Assembly: GCA_903918375.1 (NCBI GenBank)
Contig: CAIXED010000001.1
Coordinates: 1-64,000, forward strand
Direction: 5' to 3'
Length of the DNA stretch: 64,000 nt
Origin: an uncultured Pseudomonadota bacterium
Lineage (GTDB): Bacteria > Pseudomonadota > Gammaproteobacteria > Methylococcales > Methylomonadaceae
Part shown: in pieces, positions 53,859-62,346 of the stretch
Numbering within the stretch: the stretch's first letter is position 1
How the letters are laid out: every line of letters begins with the position of its first letter
Program-made: the position numbers and the translations under genes
Notes under the pieces: generated by a model
The model's input: the letters and a program-made list of their open reading frames with translations, nothing else
What the model was told of the DNA's origin: nothing
The model's database searches: none

Positions 53859-54370
53859 TGCGATTTATCTTAATTTTGATCTGTAGTTTATTGACCGCCT
53901 GCACTGGCATTCCCGAAGGTGTGAAAGTCGTCGATGGTTTTGAACTCAACCGTTATTTAGGCACTTGGTACGAAATCGCCCGTTTAGACCACAGCTTTGA
54001 ACGCGGCCTAAGCGACATTCGCGCCGAATACAGCCTCAATCCTGACGGCACAGTTAAAGTATTGAATACCGGTTTTGACAGCGAACAAAGCGAACGCCAA
54101 ACCGCGATTGGCCAAGCGCATTTTGTCGGCAATCAAGATATTGGCAGCTTAGAAGTCTCGTTTTTCGGCCCATTTTATGGCGCTTACAACATCATCGCTT
54201 TAGACAAAAAAACTTACCGCTACGCAATGATTGCAGGGCCTAATCGCGATTATTTATGGATTTTGGCTCGCACGCCAAACTTGGATAAAGCCACTTTGCA
54301 AGACTTAGTCGCACAAGCAGCAGAATTGGGTTTTGCGACTGAGCAGTTGATTTATGATCGGCATCCATAA
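53858..54370 (+). CDS. blc: Outer-membrane lipoprotein lipocalin (Blc-like)
   Basis: Blc-type lipocalins bind fatty acids or lysophospholipids at the outer membrane during stress. The ATG at 53858 overlaps the photolyase stop and has TAGGAG 8 nt upstream. The 170-residue protein has a lipoprotein signal with lipobox LLTAC and the lipocalin signature LNRYLGTWYEIARLD. FFGPFYGAYNIIALD and YLWILARTP follow. Lipocalin genes of this kind sit next to photolyase genes in several light-responsive bacteria. Confidence 0.93.
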   Translation: MRFILILICSLLTACTGIPEGVKVVDGFELNRYLGTWYEIARLDHSFERGLSDIRAEYSLNPDGTVKVLNTGFDSEQSERQTAIGQAHFVGNQDIGSLEVSFFGPFYGAYNIIALDKKTYRYAMIAGPNRDYLWILARTPNLDKATLQDLVAQAAELGFATEQLIYDRHP

Positions 54371-54596
54371 AGCCTAAGCTCTGCTTATTGCGACAACTGA
54401 ATTCGCCATTAAAAATACATCCAGCTATTAATTCCTTAAGCTTTGATTTTGTCATTCCGAAGGAACCCCTTAACCTCTAAGTAATTAAATACTGTTAAAG
54501 CTAAGCGATCCCTACGGGACAACAAAAGAAAAGTGGCTTGGCAATTTTGAGTGAATAAGAGCGCCAGCAAATGAAAAAACCTAAAAAGAAGACGCT
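54371..54596. other. Intergenic stretch with a degenerate repeat and a 9-codon frame
   Basis: From 54447 (TTTTGTCATTCC) to 54527 (GGGACAACAAAA) the ends are imperfect inverted copies, suggesting a decayed miniature repeat. At 54571 a nine-codon frame (MKKPKKKTL) overlaps the start of the next gene (ATGA) and could be a leader or the tail of a lost gene. No toxin gene of BrnT type was found here. Confidence 0.4.
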
Positions 54597-54923
54597 ATGA
54601 AACCAATAAAAATTGATTGGGATTTTGTCGATTCACACCCTATGGCAGATAAACCTGACGAAGACTCTCCAGAGCTGACCGATGAAGACTTTGCCAGAAT
54701 GCGACCCGCTAGCGCTGTATTACCAGAAATATTCGGCGCTGAACTGGCGGCTGAAATGCTCAAACCTAAAGGCGGTCGCCCACGCAAGGATAACCCAAAG
54801 GTTTTTGTTGGGATCCGCCTTGATACCGAGATTGTAGACTCTTTCAAAGCGACCGGCCGTGGCTGGCAAACGCGCATGAATGATGCCTTGAAAGAGTGGT
54901 TACGCGAGCATTCAGCGGCTTGA
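54597..54923 (+). CDS. BrnA-like antitoxin (DUF4415), orphan
   Basis: The 108-residue protein has the acidic N-terminal half (DEDSPELTDEDFARMRPASAVLPEIFG) and the C-terminal ribbon-helix-helix half (KVFVGIRLDTEIVDSFKATG, GWQTRMNDALKEWLREH) of BrnA/DUF4415 antitoxins. BrnA normally neutralises the RNase BrnT encoded just upstream. No BrnT gene is present on either side. A second, truncated gene of related type follows at 55026. It may act as a free-standing regulator. Confidence 0.85.
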   Translation: MKPIKIDWDFVDSHPMADKPDEDSPELTDEDFARMRPASAVLPEIFGAELAAEMLKPKGGRPRKDNPKVFVGIRLDTEIVDSFKATGRGWQTRMNDALKEWLREHSAA

Positions 54924-54934
54924 TTGTTTAGTCT

Positions 54935-54993
54935 GTAGGCCGGAATAAGCGCGGCGTTTCTGGCAGAAAGCTGATTAAAATCCACCAGCCTAC
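54935..54993. repeat. Short element bounded by inverted GTAGGC/GCCTAC ends
   Basis: GTAGGC (54935-54940) and GCCTAC (54988-54993) bound a 59-bp GC-rich segment beginning GTAGGCCGGAATAAGCG. The GTAGGCCGGA start recalls REP/BIME-type units. It lies between the two antitoxin-like genes. Confidence 0.45.
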
Positions 54994-55025
54994 GCCCAAC
55001 CAATAGCAAAAACGGGAGACCCACA

Positions 55026-55169
55026 ATGAATGGCTCGAAAACCAATGATATGACCCGTACAGAAATATTAGAGGCTGTACGAGCAATACCGCGTGAAAAA
55101 GATTTTGTCTGGGATGGTATTGATGAAGACGACCGCCCACTCACTGATCAAGAATTACAGTCCTGTTAA
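55026..55169 (+). pseudogene. N-terminal fragment of a second BrnA-type antitoxin
   Basis: A 47-codon frame, MNGSKTNDMTRTEILEAV and onward to DFVWDGIDEDDRPLTDQELQSC, matches the N-terminal half of DUF4415/BrnA antitoxins (the DFVWDG-x-DEDDRPLT block). The C-terminal DNA-binding half is absent, and the frame ends at TAA. It is a small gene that length cut-offs would miss. It could be a remnant or a short peptide that still binds a toxin encoded elsewhere. Confidence 0.6.
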
Positions 55170-55205
55170 CGCCCTAACAACCAACAGAACGATTATCTAT
55201 TGTTA

Positions 55206-55469
55206 TCAAAGCAACTTAACCAGTGCAGCAATAGCGGCAACCGCGACAGAAAGCATAGTGCCCATTTTTATAGTTAATCGCAGTTCTAATTCGTTGAGAT
55301 CACGTTTAGTAGAAATATTATCAAGATCATATTCATGCTTTGCTTGTTCAAGTGTTGATGCAATAGCGGCTTTTTGTAGACGTGTAATCGTTTCTGCTTG
55401 TTGCTCACTAAAGCCAGATGATCTTAATTCGTTAAAGAATTCGTGCGTATCAAAGGTAATAACATTCAT
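55206..55469 (-). CDS. DUF1640-type coiled-coil membrane protein
   Basis: The 87-residue protein begins with MNVITFDTHEFFNELRSSGFSE, then a helix rich in Gln, Glu and Lys (about 20-65), and ends in a hydrophobic tail (MLSVAVAAIAALVKLL) that should anchor it in the membrane. This matches DUF1640 proteins, related to mitochondrial MCUR1/CCDC90. AAGGA lies 8 nt upstream of the ATG. The gene is alone and convergent with its upstream neighbour. Its function in bacteria is unknown. Confidence 0.85.
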   Translation of the reverse strand: MNVITFDTHEFFNELRSSGFSEQQAETITRLQKAAIASTLEQAKHEYDLDNISTKRDLNELELRLTIKMGTMLSVAVAAIAALVKLL

Positions 55470-55575
55470 CGTGTTAATCCTTGCGTTAAATTTGGCGGCA
55501 AGTTTACCAAATAGATTGTCATGTGTAAGGTTAAGCTAAGATACCCCCCTCTTTCACTCTCATTCTTCCACCACC

Positions 55576-56025
55576 ATGCAAATCTGGGTCGATGCCGATG
55601 CTTGTCCAAAGGCGATAAAAGACATTCTTTACCGAGCGGCTGAGCGCACGCAAACCTCGGTTACTTTGGTTGCTAATCAATACCTGCAAACTCCGCCTTC
55701 GCGTTACATCAAGTTTTTACAAGTCCAATCCGGCTACGACATTGCTGATAACGAAATTGTTAAACGCTTATCCGCTGGGGATTTGGTGATTACCGGCGAT
55801 ATTCCGCTGGCCAATGACACCATTGATAAAGGCGCTCATGCCCTTAACCCACGCGGCGAACGCTATACCAAGGAAAACATTAAACAGCGGCTGAATATGC
55901 GTGATTTTATGGACACACTCAGAGCCAGTGGCATCGATACCGGCGGCTTGGCGGCGATGAGCCAGCGCGATGTGCAAGCCTTTGCTAATCAATTAGACAG
56001 CTTCTTGGCACAACACAATCAATGA
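55576..56025 (+). CDS. yaiI: UPF0178 family protein YaiI
   Basis: The 149-residue protein has the conserved start [22 protein letters not shown], then [23 protein letters not shown] and [16 protein letters not shown] of the YaiI/YqxD family. The acidic residues (DADACP, DNEIV, TGDIPLA) resemble a PIN-like nuclease active site, but no activity is established for the family. It has no clear ribosome binding site and stands 68 bp before the P-type ATPase gene. Confidence 0.95.
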   Translation: MQIWVDADACPKAIKDILYRAAERTQTSVTLVANQYLQTPPSRYIKFLQVQSGYDIADNEIVKRLSAGDLVITGDIPLANDTIDKGAHALNPRGERYTKENIKQRLNMRDFMDTLRASGIDTGGLAAMSQRDVQAFANQLDSFLAQHNQ

Positions 56026-56093
56026 GCGCTAACCGCTAGTTTCAATACGCAAAACTTGCTAGTTTCATCGCTTAAACAAGCGAGGTTTAAGCG

Positions 56094-58772
56094 ATGAAAA
56101 TTCACCAATTCAGCACTGACGAAGCCCTCAACAGCCTCAAAACCAAAATCACCGGTTTATCTAGCCATGAAGCACAACGGCGTTTGCTCGAATTTGGCCT
56201 CAACCAAATTGACATAGCACCGCGCGAATCCTTGTTATGGGGATTTGCCAAAGAGTTTGTACATTTTTTTGCCTTAATTCTGTGGTTAGCGGCTGGCTTG
56301 GCGTTTTTTGCCGAATCGCAGCAACCGGGTAGCGGTATGAACACCTTGGGCTTTGCGATTTTAGGGGTGATTTTGATTAACGGCGTATTCGCATTTTGGC
56401 AGCAATTCCGCGCTGAACAAGCGATGACCGCTTTGCAAAAGCTGTTACCGCAAACCGTCAAAGCCTTGCGGGACGGCAAGATCGGTTCAATTTTAGCCGC
56501 TGATTTAGTGCCCGGTGATTTGATCGTGTTGCAAGAAGGCGATAACGTTCCCGCCGATTGTCGAGTCATCGAATCACTGAGTTTACGGGTCAACAACGCC
56601 ACCGTCACCGGCGAATCAATGCCACAAGCCCGCAACGCTGAGCCTTGTGAGGGTGATGATTTATTTCATGCTCGCAATATATTGTTAGCTGGCACTTCTA
56701 TCATGTCCGGCGAAGCCACCGCCGCCATCTTTGCCACTGGAATGCACAGCGAATTTGGCAAAATCGCCCATTTAACCCAAACCGCTGGCGCGTCGATTTC
56801 GCCCTTGCAATTAGAAATCATCCGCCTCAGTCGGATCATAGCGATGATGGCGTTGTGCTTAGGCGCGGTGTTTTTCTTGATTGGCCAAAGCATGGGCTTG
56901 TCGTTTTGGGACAATTTTATTTTTGCGATCGGCATTATCGTCGCCAATGTGCCGGAAGGTTTATTGCCAACCGTCACTTTGTCGTTAGCAATGGCGACGC
57001 AGCGAATGGCCAAACGCAATGCCTTGATTCGACATTTACCATCGGTTGAAGCCTTGGGTTCAGCAACTGTAATTTGCACCGACAAAACCGGCACGCTCAC
57101 TGAAAATCGCATGGAAGCGGTCATCCTGTATCTCAATCAGCAACTGATTTCATCCTCCGAGATTCAGCAACAAGCCGAATTACAGCAGCAATATCAGGAT
57201 TTTTTTATCGATGCCCTGCTTTGTCACAATTTAAAACCGGTAAGCGTGGCCGGCAAAACTCAATTAAGCGGCGATCCTATGGAAATGGCCTTGGTCGCGA
57301 TGGCGAACAGCCATTTAAAGCACAGTTTTAATTACCAAAAAATCAATGAAATCGGTTTTGATACCTACCGCAAACGGCTATCGACGATTCATCAAACCCC
57401 GACTGGCATCATGTTGTATTGCAAAGGTGCGCTGGAAATGTTGTTGCCGTTGGCTAATCGAGTCCAAATCGGCGCGGAGATTGTGCCGATTAGCGCTCAA
57501 CATCGTCAAGGTTTTACTGATGCGCTGGAAACCATGGCTGCAGATGGCTTGCGGGTGTTGGCCTTTGCTTGGCGGCAGTTGGACAATACTGATGATTTAG
57601 CTAACAGCGAACAAAATCTGATTTTAGGTGGTTTGGTTGGCTTAGCCGATCCGCCACGTGCCGCCGTGCCTGCCGCGATTAGCAAATGTAAAACAGCGGG
57701 GATTAAAGTGATTATGGTCACCGGCGATCATCCACACACCGCCTTGGCGATTGGCCGACAAATAGGCCAAATTGAAACTGACAACCCAGTAGTGATGACT
57801 GGCGATCAATTACGCAAACTGTCGCCCACCCAATTACAGCTAACCTTAGACGAGCCTGAACTGATTTTTGCCCGCGTCGCTGCCGATCAAAAAATGCTGA
57901 TCGTCAAAGCCTTGAAAAACAAAAAACAGGTCGTCGCGGTGACTGGCGATGGGGTCAACGATGCGCCAGCGCTAAAAATGGCCGACATTGGCATTGCGAT
58001 GGGGATTAGCGGCACCGATGTCGCCAAACAAGCGGCAGACATGATTTTGTTAGATGACGACTTTGCCAGCATTGTCGCGGCGATTGAGGAAGGTCGAGCG
58101 GTGTATGCCAACATCCGCAAGTTTTTAACTTACATTCTGACCTCTAACGTACCGGAATTAGTGCCTTATTTAGCCTTTGCCTTATTCAAAATTCCGTTGC
58201 CGTTAACCATTATTCAGATTCTAGCTGTCGATTTAGGCACCGATATGTTGCCAGCGCTAGGCTTGGGTGCTGATAAACCGGAACCTGGCATCATGGCTAA
58301 ACCGCCCCGCCCAGCACAAGAACGCTTGCTTAACTGGCCTTTGGTATTAAGAGCTTATTTATTTTTAGGTTTATTAGAAGCGGCAGCGGCAATGGCGGCT
58401 TATTATTTTGTATTGCAACAAGCAGGCTGGGTTTGGGGGCAAAGTTTAGATGCCCATAATCCAGTGTATTTACAGGCAACCACTGCTTGTTTAAGCGCGA
58501 TTATTTTGATGCAAGTGGTCAATGTATTTATTTGTAAAAATCCCAGTAGCGGTTTATTGCGAGTAGCAACTTTCTCGAATCCATTGATTTTATCGGGCGT
58601 GGCTTTGGAAATGGTTTTGATTATGTTGATTGTTTATACGCCTTGGGGGAATCAATTATTTGGCACGGCACCGATTGCGCTAGAAGTTTGGTGGTTAATT
58701 GTGCCGTGTTGTTTGCTGATGTTGCTGTTGGAAAGTCTGCGTAAATACCTAGCTAAAGCGTTTAATCATTGA
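56094..58772 (+). CDS. P-type cation-transporting ATPase resembling the Na+/K+-ATPase group
   Basis: The 892-residue protein is a complete P2-type ATPase: an N-terminal cation-ATPase domain, TGES actuator loop (VTGESMPQAR), the phosphorylated Asp330 in CTDKTGTLT, and GDGVNDAPAL at 618-627. M4 has PEGLL (287-291), M5 SNVPELVP (from 684) and M6 DLGTDMLPALGLGADKPE (from 713). VANVPEGLLPTVTLSLAMA and the LGTDM segment resemble eukaryotic Na+/K+-ATPases more than SERCA, which has NPAD-type M6 residues. The ion (Na+, K+ or Ca2+) cannot be decided from sequence alone. The 3' end overlaps the convergent tag gene by 11 bp. Confidence 0.88.
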   Translation: MKIHQFSTDEALNSLKTKITGLSSHEAQRRLLEFGLNQIDIAPRESLLWGFAKEFVHFFALILWLAAGLAFFAESQQPGSGMNTLGFAILGVILINGVFAFWQQFRAEQAMTALQKLLPQTVKALRDGKIGSILAADLVPGDLIVLQEGDNVPADCRVIESLSLRVNNATVTGESMPQARNAEPCEGDDLFHARNILLAGTSIMSGEATAAIFATGMHSEFGKIAHLTQTAGASISPLQLEIIRLSRIIAMMALCLGAVFFLIGQSMGLSFWDNFIFAIGIIVANVPEGLLPTVTLSLAMATQRMAKRNALIRHLPSVEALGSATVICTDKTGTLTENRMEAVILYLNQQLISSSEIQQQAELQQQYQDFFIDALLCHNLKPVSVAGKTQLSGDPMEMALVAMANSHLKHSFNYQKINEIGFDTYRKRLSTIHQTPTGIMLYCKGALEMLLPLANRVQIGAEIVPISAQHRQGFTDALETMAADGLRVLAFAWRQLDNTDDLANSEQNLILGGLVGLADPPRAAVPAAISKCKTAGIKVIMVTGDHPHTALAIGRQIGQIETDNPVVMTGDQLRKLSPTQLQLTLDEPELIFARVAADQKMLIVKALKNKKQVVAVTGDGVNDAPALKMADIGIAMGISGTDVAKQAADMILLDDDFASIVAAIEEGRAVYANIRKFLTYILTSNVPELVPYLAFALFKIPLPLTIIQILAVDLGTDMLPALGLGADKPEPGIMAKPPRPAQERLLNWPLVLRAYLFLGLLEAAAAMAAYYFVLQQAGWVWGQSLDAHNPVYLQATTACLSAIILMQVVNVFICKNPSSGLLRVATFSNPLILSGVALEMVLIMLIVYTPWGNQLFGTAPIALEVWWLIVPCCLLMLLLESLRKYLAKAFNH

Positions 58773-59328
58773 GTAATAGCTGATAGCGAAAACAATCTAC
58801 CGTGTGGTCGTTAACCATCCCAACCGCCTGCATATAGGCATAACAAATGGTTTTACCGACAAATTTAAAGCCGCGTTGTTGTAAATCGCGACTGAGTTGT
58901 TCGGAAGTTGGCGTAAAAGCTGGGATTTGCTCGTGAGTTAAGTAATTGTTTTGAATCGGTTTACCTTCGACAAATTGCCAGAGGTAGGCGTCAAAACTAG
59001 CGAATTGTTGCTGAACTTTGAGAAAGGCTTGGGCATTAATAATCGCTGATTGCAGTTTTGATTTATTTCTCACTAAGCCAGGGTTTTCCAGCAAACTTTG
59101 TAATTTTTCAGGGTCGTAATTGGCAACGATAGCTGGATCGAAATCATCAAACGCTAGTCGATAAGCAGGACGTTTATTAAGAATGGTGCGCCAGCTTAAT
59201 CCGGCTTGAGCACCTTCCAAGATCAGAAATTCAAACAATTGCCTATCGTCGTGGAGCGGAACGCCCCATTCGGTATCGTGATAATGCGCTTCGTTAGCAC
59301 TGCCTAACGCCCAGCGGCACTTTTGCAT
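58762..59328 (-). CDS. tag: DNA-3-methyladenine glycosylase I
   Basis: Tag removes 3-methyladenine from alkylated DNA. The 188-residue protein has the CRWALG start with zinc ligand Cys4, His17 in YHDTEWGVPLHDD, and the C-terminal zinc pair in NDHTVDCFR. LEGAQAGLSWRTIL and FKFVGKTICYAYMQA are family motifs. It starts at the yajD stop (TAATG) and its 3' end runs into the convergent ATPase gene by 11 bp. Confidence 0.97.
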   Translation of the reverse strand: MQKCRWALGSANEAHYHDTEWGVPLHDDRQLFEFLILEGAQAGLSWRTILNKRPAYRLAFDDFDPAIVANYDPEKLQSLLENPGLVRNKSKLQSAIINAQAFLKVQQQFASFDAYLWQFVEGKPIQNNYLTHEQIPAFTPTSEQLSRDLQQRGFKFVGKTICYAYMQAVGMVNDHTVDCFRYQLLLND

Positions 59329-59687
59329 TATTTGTTTTGCATCAGGCTTTTAAGATCGGCAAACGGATTAAAAGTACCGCCACCGGATTTGGCTTCCGCA
59401 GCCGATTTTCCACCGTAACGAATTTGCTCTTCAAAACGCTGATGTTCATTGTCGTGGCAATAAACGCACAATAATTCCCAATTACTGCCGTCGCTGGGAT
59501 TGTTGTCGTGATTGTGGTCAACGTGATGTACGGTTAGTTCGCGGAGATTTTTTAAATCAAATTCGCGAGTACAACGCCCGCAAATCCATGGATACAGTTT
59601 TAACGCTTGTTCACGGTAACCTTTTTCGCGTTCTTCTTTATTGCGTCGAGCTTCGGCGACAATTTGTTGGGCTTTGCTATTTGACAT
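59328..59687 (-). CDS. yajD: HNH nuclease family protein YajD
   Basis: The 119-residue protein has an HNH fold: zinc Cys pair CGRC, HHVDHNHDNNPSDGSNW, and the second pair CVYCHDNEHQR. The N-terminus is charged and helical (QIVAEARRNKEEREKGYRE). Its biological role is not known; the fold points to nucleic-acid cleavage or binding. It is coupled to tag, a repair gene, and lies 15 bp after moaA. Confidence 0.93.
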   Translation of the reverse strand: MSNSKAQQIVAEARRNKEEREKGYREQALKLYPWICGRCTREFDLKNLRELTVHHVDHNHDNNPSDGSNWELLCVYCHDNEHQRFEEQIRYGGKSAAEAKSGGGTFNPFADLKSLMQNK

Positions 59688-59702
59688 GATTTTTTCCTCC
59701 TT

Positions 59703-60710
59703 TTAACCGCCGGTAGCGTTCATGTGGCGCATGATAATCGGTTGCTCGTTAAGATCGAAATAGTGACGTTCTGGCTTGATTTGCATCGCTTCGATAATCG
59801 CTTGTTTTAATCTATCTATATCGTTGGGATATTGGCGAACGATGGCTTTTAAATCGACTGAATGTTCATTACCTAAACACAGTAATAACCGACCTTCGGC
59901 AGTCAGTCGCACTCGATTACAACTGCTGCAAAAATTGGCGCTGTGTGGCGAGATAAAACCCACCCGAGTTTGCGTGCCTACTACTTGGCAATAATCCGAT
60001 GGGCCGCCAGTTTTGTCGGCAATTGCGACTAAATCAAAGCGTTGTTGTAAATCTTGTTTAATTAAATGACTGGGATAATAGGCTTCAGCGCGATTGTGTT
60101 GATCGACCACGCCTAATGGCATTTCTTCGATAAAGCTAATATCAATCGCTTTATCAACCGCAAATTGCACTAAATCACAGACTTCTTGATGATTACGATT
60201 TTTTAGAATCACCGCGTTGATTTTAATCCGCTGAAAATCGGCAGCGATAGCGGCATCAATGCCTTTTAGCACTTGCGCTAAATCGCCGGTGCGGGTTAAT
60301 TGTTTGAATTTATCCGCATCTAAAGTATCTAAGCTGATGTTAATCCGCTTAACACCTGCGGCTTTAATTTCGGCAGCCATGTTGGCTAATTGCGAACCGT
60401 TGGTGGTGATGACTAATTCATCAAGGCCGGATAATTGGCCTAATTGCTGTAACAAACCTAAGGCACCATTACGCACTAAAGGCTCGCCGCCGGTAATGCG
60501 AATTTTACTGACACCGAGTTCGACAAAGGCTTGGCTGATGAAATGCAGTTCTTCCAAACTCAGAATTTGCCCACGGGGTAAAAACACCATGTCTTCGGCC
60601 ATGCAGTACAGGCAGCGAAAATCACAGCGGTCGGTAATCGATACCCGCAGATAATTAACGGTCCGTCCAAAGCGGTCGATCAGCTGGGGCGTTTGCGGCA
60701 AATGAGTCAT
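59703..60710 (-). CDS. moaA: GTP 3',8-cyclase MoaA
   Basis: MoaA is the radical-SAM enzyme that starts molybdenum cofactor synthesis from GTP. I chose the ATG at 60710, giving 335 residues; the longer frame upstream shows no family similarity and would overlap the divergent gene. The N-terminal cluster ligands are Cys29, Cys33 and Cys36 (CDFRCLYC). The second cluster is in FCSSCNRVRLTAEGRLLLC, and the C-terminus ends in the essential Gly-Gly. ITGGEPLVR is also present. The other moa genes are not in the window. Confidence 0.96.
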   Translation of the reverse strand: MTHLPQTPQLIDRFGRTVNYLRVSITDRCDFRCLYCMAEDMVFLPRGQILSLEELHFISQAFVELGVSKIRITGGEPLVRNGALGLLQQLGQLSGLDELVITTNGSQLANMAAEIKAAGVKRINISLDTLDADKFKQLTRTGDLAQVLKGIDAAIAADFQRIKINAVILKNRNHQEVCDLVQFAVDKAIDISFIEEMPLGVVDQHNRAEAYYPSHLIKQDLQQRFDLVAIADKTGGPSDYCQVVGTQTRVGFISPHSANFCSSCNRVRLTAEGRLLLCLGNEHSVDLKAIVRQYPNDIDRLKQAIIEAMQIKPERHYFDLNEQPIIMRHMNATGG

Positions 60711-60878
60711 AAGTTTTTGGAAAAAATCGGGATAGAGATAGTACCACAGCCGATTACAGCGACAATTAGATGACCGCAAGAGCTTAAAGTATTTTCTGAT
60801 AAAAGCTGGGCAAGCAATTGAATTTTTATAATTTTCTAAGTACCCTAAAGCTAAAGCGATTCCTGCGTGAGAGCAATT

Positions 60879-61268
60879 ATGAGCCATTCTAATTCTTTAC
60901 ATCACACCATCAAACCGAGCAAAAGTCGGGTATTACTGACTTGTTTGCTGTTATTAATCAGCCTAAACAGCGAGGCTAAAAAACGAAAAACCCCGCCACC
61001 AGAGCCGGAAGTCGTATTTGAAGAAATTCCTGAATACCATGCTGAATTAGATTTAAGCATTCCTGATAATCAATGGCTGGATGACATCGACACCGAGCAA
61101 TTATTTCAAGCCCCGAAAAAAGCCGAACCTCAACAACTGGCTGGCAAAAAATCAAAAAAACGACCTTTAAATGTCGATTGCGGGATGGATGTTAATCCTA
61201 ACTTGAGCATTGATAATTCCTTAGGTAATCGCTTAACCGGGGAATGTGATGTGCAGTATCGTTATTAG
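60879..61268 (+). CDS. Small exported protein of unknown function
   Basis: I do not recognise this protein. With the ATG at 60879 it has 129 residues; an in-frame GTG four codons earlier is possible. A signal-like helix (VLLTCLLLLISLNSEA) is followed by a Lys/Pro-rich segment (KKRKTPPPEPEV), an acidic region and a C-terminal part with two Cys (VDCGMDVNP, GECDVQYRY) that could form a disulfide. TATAAT at 60827-60832 is a candidate -10 box. It diverges from moaA. Confidence 0.7.
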   Translation: MSHSNSLHHTIKPSKSRVLLTCLLLLISLNSEAKKRKTPPPEPEVVFEEIPEYHAELDLSIPDNQWLDDIDTEQLFQAPKKAEPQQLAGKKSKKRPLNVDCGMDVNPNLSIDNSLGNRLTGECDVQYRY

Positions 61269-61380
61269 CCGCTTCAATGCCATCGATTGCTAAGCTCGAT
61301 AAAAACCCACAAACATTCTCCAATCACCAATCCCTGCGTTAAAATTACGGCTTTAATCTTTAGCGGCTACGGAATGGACC

Positions 61381-62346
61381 ATGAATTATAAAACCCTGTT
61401 ATTTGTACTTAGTGCGCTGTGCTCAAATCTTGGCATGGCTGGCGAAAAAACGGTGATTCACTTAGGCGTGATGGCGTCTGGAACGCTGGCTTGGGAATTG
61501 GCGGCGATTCAAAATCATCATTTACTTGAAAATCAAGACTTTGCTATCGAAACCGTCAACTTAGCCAATCAACAAGCAGGCAAAGTGGCGTTGCAATCGG
61601 GTAGCGTCGATATGATAGTTTCTGACTGGATTTGGGTATCCAGTATGCGCGCTGAAGGTAGCGATTACAGCTTCACGCCATTTTCTAACAGCGCTGGCGG
61701 TTTGCTGGTTGCGGCTGATAGCAGTATCAAATCGCTGGCTGATCTTAAAGGTAAAAAACTGGGGATTGCCGGTGGCGAGTTGGATAAAAACTGGTTATTG
61801 CTGCAAGCTTTGGGTTTACAACAAGGCATCGATTTGAATCAATCAGTCGAAAAAGTCTTTGGCGCACCGCCATTGCTGAATCAACAATTGACCAGCAAAC
61901 GCATTGATGCGGTTTTAACTTATTGGCAATTTGCCGCCCGTTTAGAAGCCGAAGGCTATCAGCAATTATTAAGCGGCGAACAGATTATTAGCCAATTAGG
62001 GGTGAAATCGTCAGTGCCTAGCTTGGGTTATGTGTTTAAACAAAGCTGGGCTAATCAACATAAAACCGCGTTACAACAGTTCTTAACCACCACTCATATT
62101 GCCCGTGACAAATTGTGTAACGAAGATGCGGCTTGGCAGCAAATCATGGCCTTAACTGAAGCCGAAGATCCCACCAGCCAACAACTAATTAGACAGCGTT
62201 ATTGCCAAGGTCGGGTTGCTGACTGGGGCGTGGCGAATCAAAAGGCCGCTGAAACCGTGTATGGTTTTTTAAGCAAACTCGGCGATAACAAACTGACCGG
62301 CAAAAGCGGACAACTGCAAGCAGGTACTTTTTGGTCGGCTGATTAA
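61381..62346 (+). CDS. ABC transporter substrate-binding protein (TauA/SsuA-like)
   Basis: The 321-residue protein has a signal peptide (cleavage near GMA-GEK) and an NMT1/THI5-like periplasmic fold (VIHLGVMASGTLAWELAAIQ, SVDMIVSDWIWVS, LADLKGKKLGIAGG). Such proteins bind sulfonates, pyrimidine precursors or other small organic molecules, and the ligand cannot be read here. Two Cys (LCNED, RYCQG) lie in the C-terminal lobe. It is followed without gap by the permease gene (TAATG overlap). Confidence 0.9.
   Translation: MNYKTLLFVLSALCSNLGMAGEKTVIHLGVMASGTLAWELAAIQNHHLLENQDFAIETVNLANQQAGKVALQSGSVDMIVSDWIWVSSMRAEGSDYSFTPFSNSAGGLLVAADSSIKSLADLKGKKLGIAGGELDKNWLLLQALGLQQGIDLNQSVEKVFGAPPLLNQQLTSKRIDAVLTYWQFAARLEAEGYQQLLSGEQIISQLGVKSSVPSLGYVFKQSWANQHKTALQQFLTTTHIARDKLCNEDAAWQQIMALTEAEDPTSQQLIRQRYCQGRVADWGVANQKAAETVYGFLSKLGDNKLTGKSGQLQAGTFWSAD

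Noticed and set aside
54571-54600. Nine-codon frame as a real gene before the BrnA-like gene
   Set aside because: Too short to support, with only a start-stop overlap as evidence; kept as part of the intergenic description.
60711-60878. Molybdenum-cofactor riboswitch upstream of moaA
   Set aside because: No recognisable conserved Moco-riboswitch structure could be seen in the short gap by eye.
60711-60887. Upstream extension of the moaA frame
   Set aside because: The extra 59 residues are unlike MoaA and would overlap the divergent exported-protein gene.
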